Shown piece after piece: positions 60,480 to 64,000 of a stretch of DNA of 64,000 bases. Each line of letters starts with the position of its first letter. Position 1 is the stretch's first letter. Origin of the DNA: Amblyomma americanum. Its lineage: Eukaryota > Arthropoda > Arachnida > Ixodida > Ixodidae. Where the stretch lies: positions 157,764,099 to 157,828,098 of the forward strand of contig NC_135502.1 in the NCBI RefSeq assembly GCF_052857255.1, in the 5' to 3' direction. Under the pieces are notes generated by a model. It was not told the origin of the DNA and did no database searches. It saw only the letters and a program-made list of their open reading frames with translations. A program made the translations under genes and the position numbers.

Positions 60480-62815
60480 CTGGAGATTCTTCATGTCGCA
60501 GAAAGCCCCAGTTGGACAAACTCCCTGTTGGAGAAACTGCATGTTCGAGAAATTCTCTGTTGAGAAACATCCTGTTGGAGGAACTCCTGGTTAGAGGAAC
60601 TCCATGTTACAGAAACGCCCTGTTGGAGAAAATTCGTGTTAGAGATACTTCCTGCTTGAGAAGCTCCCTGTTGGAGAAATTCCATGTTGAAGAAACTCGA
60701 TGTTGCAAGAAATGTGTTCGAGGAACTCTCTGTCGAAAACTCTATTTTGTAGCGAATCCTTGTTGGAGAAGATCCATGTTAGAGAAACTCTCTGTTAGAG
60801 AAACTTCATGTTGTAGAAAATGCCTGTTGGAGAACCTCCCTGTTGGAGAAACTTACTGCTCGACAAACTCCCTGTTGGACAAACTATGTTAGACAAAAAT
60901 TCCTGTTGGAGAATCTCCCTGTTAGAGAAACTCAATGTTAGTGAAACTCGTGGTTGGAGCAACTTCATGTTTCAGAAACTTTGTGCTGGAGAAACTCTCT
61001 TTCAGAGAAACTATGTTTGAGAAGCTCCATGTTGAAGAAAGCATATGGTGGAGAAAGTCCATTTCGCAGAAACCCCAGTTTGAGAAACTCTCTGTTCGAT
61101 AAATCTCTGTAGAGAAACTCCCTGTTGGAGAAACTGCCTGTTGGAGAAACTTGCTGTTCTAGCTCCCTGTCGGAGAAACTTTATTTTGAAGAAACTCTCT
61201 TTTGGAGGAACTTACTGCTGGCAAAACTCCCTAAAAGAGAAAATCTATTTTGAAGAAAGTCTGTGTTGGAGAAACTCCATGCTGCAGAAATTCCCTGCTG
61301 GAGAAAACTCCTTTTGGAGAAACCGCCTGTTGAACAAACTCCCTGTCGGTGAAGCTCCTCGTTGGAGAAACTCCATTTTGGAGAAATTCTGTTGGACAAT
61401 CTCCATGTTGAAAAACTCTATATTGGAAAACTGTGTTGGAGATACACCATGTTAGAGAAATGCTCTGTTGGAGAAACTCTCCGTTAGACAGATTCCATGT
61501 TAGAGAAACTCCCTGTTGGAGAAACCGCTTGTTGTGGAAACCTGCATTCTGGAGTTGTTGGAGAAACTACATGTAGGAGAAACTTCATGTTAGGGACACT
61601 TCATGTTACTGAATCCCGCTGTTACTGAATCCCGCTGTTGGAGAAACTCTATGTTGGATGCACTCCACTATGGAGAAACTGTATTGGAGAAACTCCATGT
61701 TGGAGAAGCTCCCTGTTGGAGAAACTCCCTGTTAGAGAAACTTCTGTTAGATAAACGTCATGTTGGAGAAACCCAATGCTGGATAAACACCATGTCAGAG
61801 AAACTCCCTGTTGAATAATCTCCCTGTTTATAGACTCAATGCTGGGGAAGTCCTTGATGGATAAACTCCATGTTGGAGAAATTCCATGTTAGAGAAACTG
61901 AATGTTCGAGATATTCCATGGTAGAGAAACTCTCTGCTGCACAAACTCCCTCTTCGAGAAACTCCCTCTTAGAGAAACTCCCTGTTGGGAAACCCCTTGT
62001 TCAAGAAACTCGATGTTGGAGCATATCTTTGTTGGAGAAACTTCTTGGAGAAACTAACTGTTAGGGACACTTTATGTTTGAGAAAATAACTGTTGAAGAA
62101 ACTGTTCAGAAACACCATGCTGCACAAATTCCATTTTGGATAAACTCTATGTTGGAGAAACTCCATCTTGGATGAACTGCATGTTGGACATATTCCATAT
62201 TATAGAAACTCCCTGTTGGAGAAACTTCCTCCAGGAGGAACTCCGTGTTATAGAATCTCGCTGTTCAAGAAACTCCCTGTTCACAAACTCCATGCTGGGG
62301 AATCTCTCTCGTGAAGAAACTCTCTGTTGGATAAACTCCACGTTGGAGCAACTATATTTTGGAGAAACTCCAGGTTAGAGAAGCTCCCCGTAAGAGGAAC
62401 GTTATGTTGGAAAAAGTCTATGTTGCAGTAACTTCCTGGTAGAGAAACGCCACGTTCCTGGAACTCACTGCTTCTCAAACTCTATGTTTGTAGAAACTTC
62501 ATGTTGCAGAAACACCATGCTGGAGGAACTTCATGTTGCCGAAACCCCCTGTTGAGGACACTTCCTGTCGGAGAAACTCCCTGTCGGAGAAACTTCGTGT
62601 TGGAGAAATTTCATTATGGAGAATCCTCCGTTCAGAGAAACTGCAAGTTTGATATTGTTCCTGTTGGAGAAACTGCATGTTGGAGAAACTTCATGTTGAC
62701 GAAACTCTCCATTCGAAAAACTTTCTGTTAGAGAGACTATTTTGGAGAAACTCTATGGTGGAGAAACTCCAAGTTACAAAAACTCCCTGTTGAGAAACTC
62801 CTTATTCCAGATACT
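60480..62815. repeat. 2.3-kb block at the array's right end (copy B)
   Basis: Partner of 44040-46390. The similarity runs to the last satellite bases (CAGATACTTCC), where the array stops and GC-rich DNA begins, while copy A continues into more satellite. Confidence 0.75.
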
Positions 62816-62818
62816 TCC

Positions 62819-63000
62819 CCCAGTTGCACAAATGGGGCTGAAACGGCGGGCCCTTGTGGGCCCGGCACGGGCTGCCCATAGGGGCCCGACGTGGGATATG
62901 TGCGGGATTTGCAACTCGGCATCGGGGGGGACCCTCAAGGGCTGCCCAGTGGGCTTACTGCATAGCCCCACAAGGCTCCGCGCTGGATCCCCTTGGGCAG
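62819..63000. other. GC-rich right flank of the array
   Basis: The satellite stops abruptly at AGATACTTCC and is followed by GC-rich sequence full of GGGCCC, GGGCTGCCC and GGGCTTAC words, comparable in composition to 24476-25681 on the left side. No ORF was recognised. Confidence 0.6.
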
Positions 63001-63172
63001 GCCCGTGCCGGTCCTGCGTGGGCTGACCCGTGCCGGGCCTGCGTGTGCTGGACCGTGCTGGGCCTCTGTGGGTTGGCCCGTGTCGGGCCTCCGTGGGCTA
63101 GCCCGTACTGGGCACCCGTGGGCTAGCCCGTACTGGGCCCCTGTGGTCTAGCCGTTCTGGTCCCAGTGGGCT
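63001..63172. repeat. 25-bp GC-rich tandem repeat, about 7 copies
   Basis: Units such as GCCCGTACTGGGC-ACCCGTGGGCTA follow each other every 25-26 bp with substitutions (GCCCGTGTCGGGCCTCCGTG, GACCGTGCTGGGCCTCTGTG). The GCCCGTACTGGGC part is nearly palindromic. Short ORFs across it are artefacts. Confidence 0.85.
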
Positions 63173-63769
63173 TCTTAGGAGATAACTTGCGGGAAGTCAA
63201 CAAAGGTAACCCATATAGACCCAATAGCTCTATGCCTTTGGGCCTACCGACCCAATTAAACTTAAGGCCCACCTTGCCAACCCACAGAGGCTTTCTTCAC
63301 ATCATCAGTATTTTTTGTGTACATGCTACTACTGAAATTACAATGCAAGTAGGAATGCTTCTTATTTATTTACTTGTTTTTGCAAGACATTTTGGGCATT
63401 CTTGCATACAAAGCCCCAATTACTGGGGTGAAGGGTCCGCCCCCTTCGTCCGAACTTTCCGACCGCCATCCCAGTCGCTCCCTGCACGAACGCAGCCACT
63501 CTGTTGTTGCCTTCCATGGTGGCTGTTGGGATTCTGCGCAGCATAGCAGATGTAAAAGTGAACAAACAAACACACATCAAACTGATATTCAGTATGGTAG
63601 ATAAAAATCACATTCAAAAGTATTACAGTCACATCTTTCAGGAAATGCTTCATAGCCGTATGCAATGCTACAATCTGGAATGCTTGAAATATCAGCATAT
63701 TTCGTTGGCTGTTAATATCCGTAACCATAATAAACGTAAATATCCATAATAAGAATAACCGAAAGGTGC
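63173..63769. other. non-coding DNA, no gene seen
   Basis: AT-rich except for a GC-richer part at about 63415-63545. Several overlapping short ORFs exist on both strands but none has recognisable features. Confidence 0.5.
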
Positions 63770-63965
63770 ATGAGCTATTAAAGGACTATAGACACCTAAA
63801 TTTATTGCGTGTTTTCTTCTGTCAATGATGCGTTAGATAATAAATTCATAGATTACCAGGTAGTACTTGCCTACAAGCATGCTAAATAATTTATAATCGA
63901 ATTTCTTCTCTCATGCTGTTTTGGTTTCATCGACCGAACGCCGACTGTCGTGAAGTTGATGTTTT
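63770..63965. repeat. dispersed repeat relic, second copy
   Basis: Same orientation as the copy at 10030-10235, with shared blocks TTGCCTAC and AAATAATTTATAAT and a TTTCTTCTCT-like block in the same order. Limits and family are uncertain. Confidence 0.4.
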
Positions 63966-64000
63966 GGTCACATGATGCAACTAGAAAAACTAATACAATC

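Larger units (their letters stand above)
25682..62818. repeat. 37-kb minisatellite array of a 16-bp unit
   Basis: From the TTGGTGAAACTC just right of 25680 to CAGATACTTCC at 62818 nearly every base belongs to tandem copies of one 16-bp unit, consensus GTTGGAGAAACTCCMT (M = A or C). At 16 bp per unit the array holds roughly 2,300 copies, estimated from length. Most units differ from the consensus by 1-4 changes or by a 1-2 bp indel. The centre GAGAAACTC is the best conserved part and is an inverted repeat (GGAG-AAA-CTCC in full units). Changes cluster in the GTTGG part (GTTAG, GCTGG, GTTCG, GTTGC, GATGG) and in the CCMT part (CCAT, CCCT, TCAT, TCCT, CTAT, CTCT). Because 16 is not a multiple of 3 and the unit has no common stop, a 48-bp cycle encodes a 16-residue repeat on each strand, which explains the many short ORFs. 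Confidence 0.97.

Noticed and set aside
25682..62818. Dozens of 60-250 codon ORFs with LEKLPVGETPCWRNSM-like or MEFLQQGVSPTGSFSN-like repeats as a protein family
   Set aside because: They follow directly from a 16-bp tandem unit without stop codons, occur on both strands, start and stop at random indels and have no conserved ends.
25682..62818. CRISPR-like array (conserved core with variable short spacers)
   Set aside because: The core is only 9-11 bp, the variable parts are 5-7 bp and drawn from a few variants, and the context is a eukaryotic genome with LINEs and SINEs.
62742..63126. Short GC-rich ORFs at the right edge of the array
   Set aside because: They run through 25-bp and GC-rich repeats and have repetitive, low-information translations.
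63362..63728. Overlapping ORFs on both strands near the right edge
   Set aside because: Several frames are open at once because of a GC-richer patch; no domain or codon signature favours any of them.

Overview
This is an animal genome window without a recognisable host gene. It reads as an ixodid (hard) tick, or at least a chelicerate. That is an inference from the repeats: a tRNA-derived SINE resembling the tick Ruka family, CR1/L2-type LINEs with (GAAAT)n-like tails, an RTE fragment with a (TGA)n tail, and a Ty3/gypsy element, set in AT-rich non-coding DNA. No sequence search was run.

Layout. 1-3804: the 5' part of a Ty3/gypsy LTR retrotransposon on the minus strand (LTR, gag, protease, RT, start of RNase H; integrase lies beyond the left edge). 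Gag and pol are linked by a textbook -1 frameshift site, but pol is dead (stops, frameshifts, YLDD changed to YLDG). 3805-13198: non-coding DNA with several inverted repeats (5274-5389, 7284-7359, 12387-12504), a SINE at 7984-8230, and two ~550-bp arms in inverted orientation at 10385-11930. 13199-17460: a nearly full-length decayed CR1/L2 LINE, minus strand, with a PHD-finger ORF1 and an endonuclease/RT ORF2. 17461-19483: non-coding, CpG-rich in part, with one exon-like ORF. 19484-about 24150: a second decayed CR1-group LINE, minus strand. Its ORF1 carries a viral-type 2A motif (GDVEENPGP) and is split by an opposite-strand RTE fragment. 24476-25681: degenerate ~240-340-bp GC-richer repeats.

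25682-62818 is the outstanding object: about 37 kb of one 16-bp minisatellite, consensus GTTGGAGAAACTCCMT, roughly 2,300 units by length. Each unit centres on a small palindrome (GGAG-AAA-CTCC). Variation concentrates in short windows on either side of the core. On top of the 16-bp period lie higher-order duplications of about 0.5, 2.4, 3.65 and 16.4 kb. A single 0.8-kb LINE 3' fragment (RNase H plus CCHC finger) interrupts the array with a 7-bp target duplication. Past the array lie GC-rich DNA with a 25-bp tandem repeat (to 63172) and AT-rich non-coding sequence to the right edge.

The genes here do not form a pathway. They are independent, mostly inactivated transposons beside a very large satellite. 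Most short ORFs in the satellite are by-products of a 16-bp unit without common stop codons, read on both strands, and are not annotated as genes.
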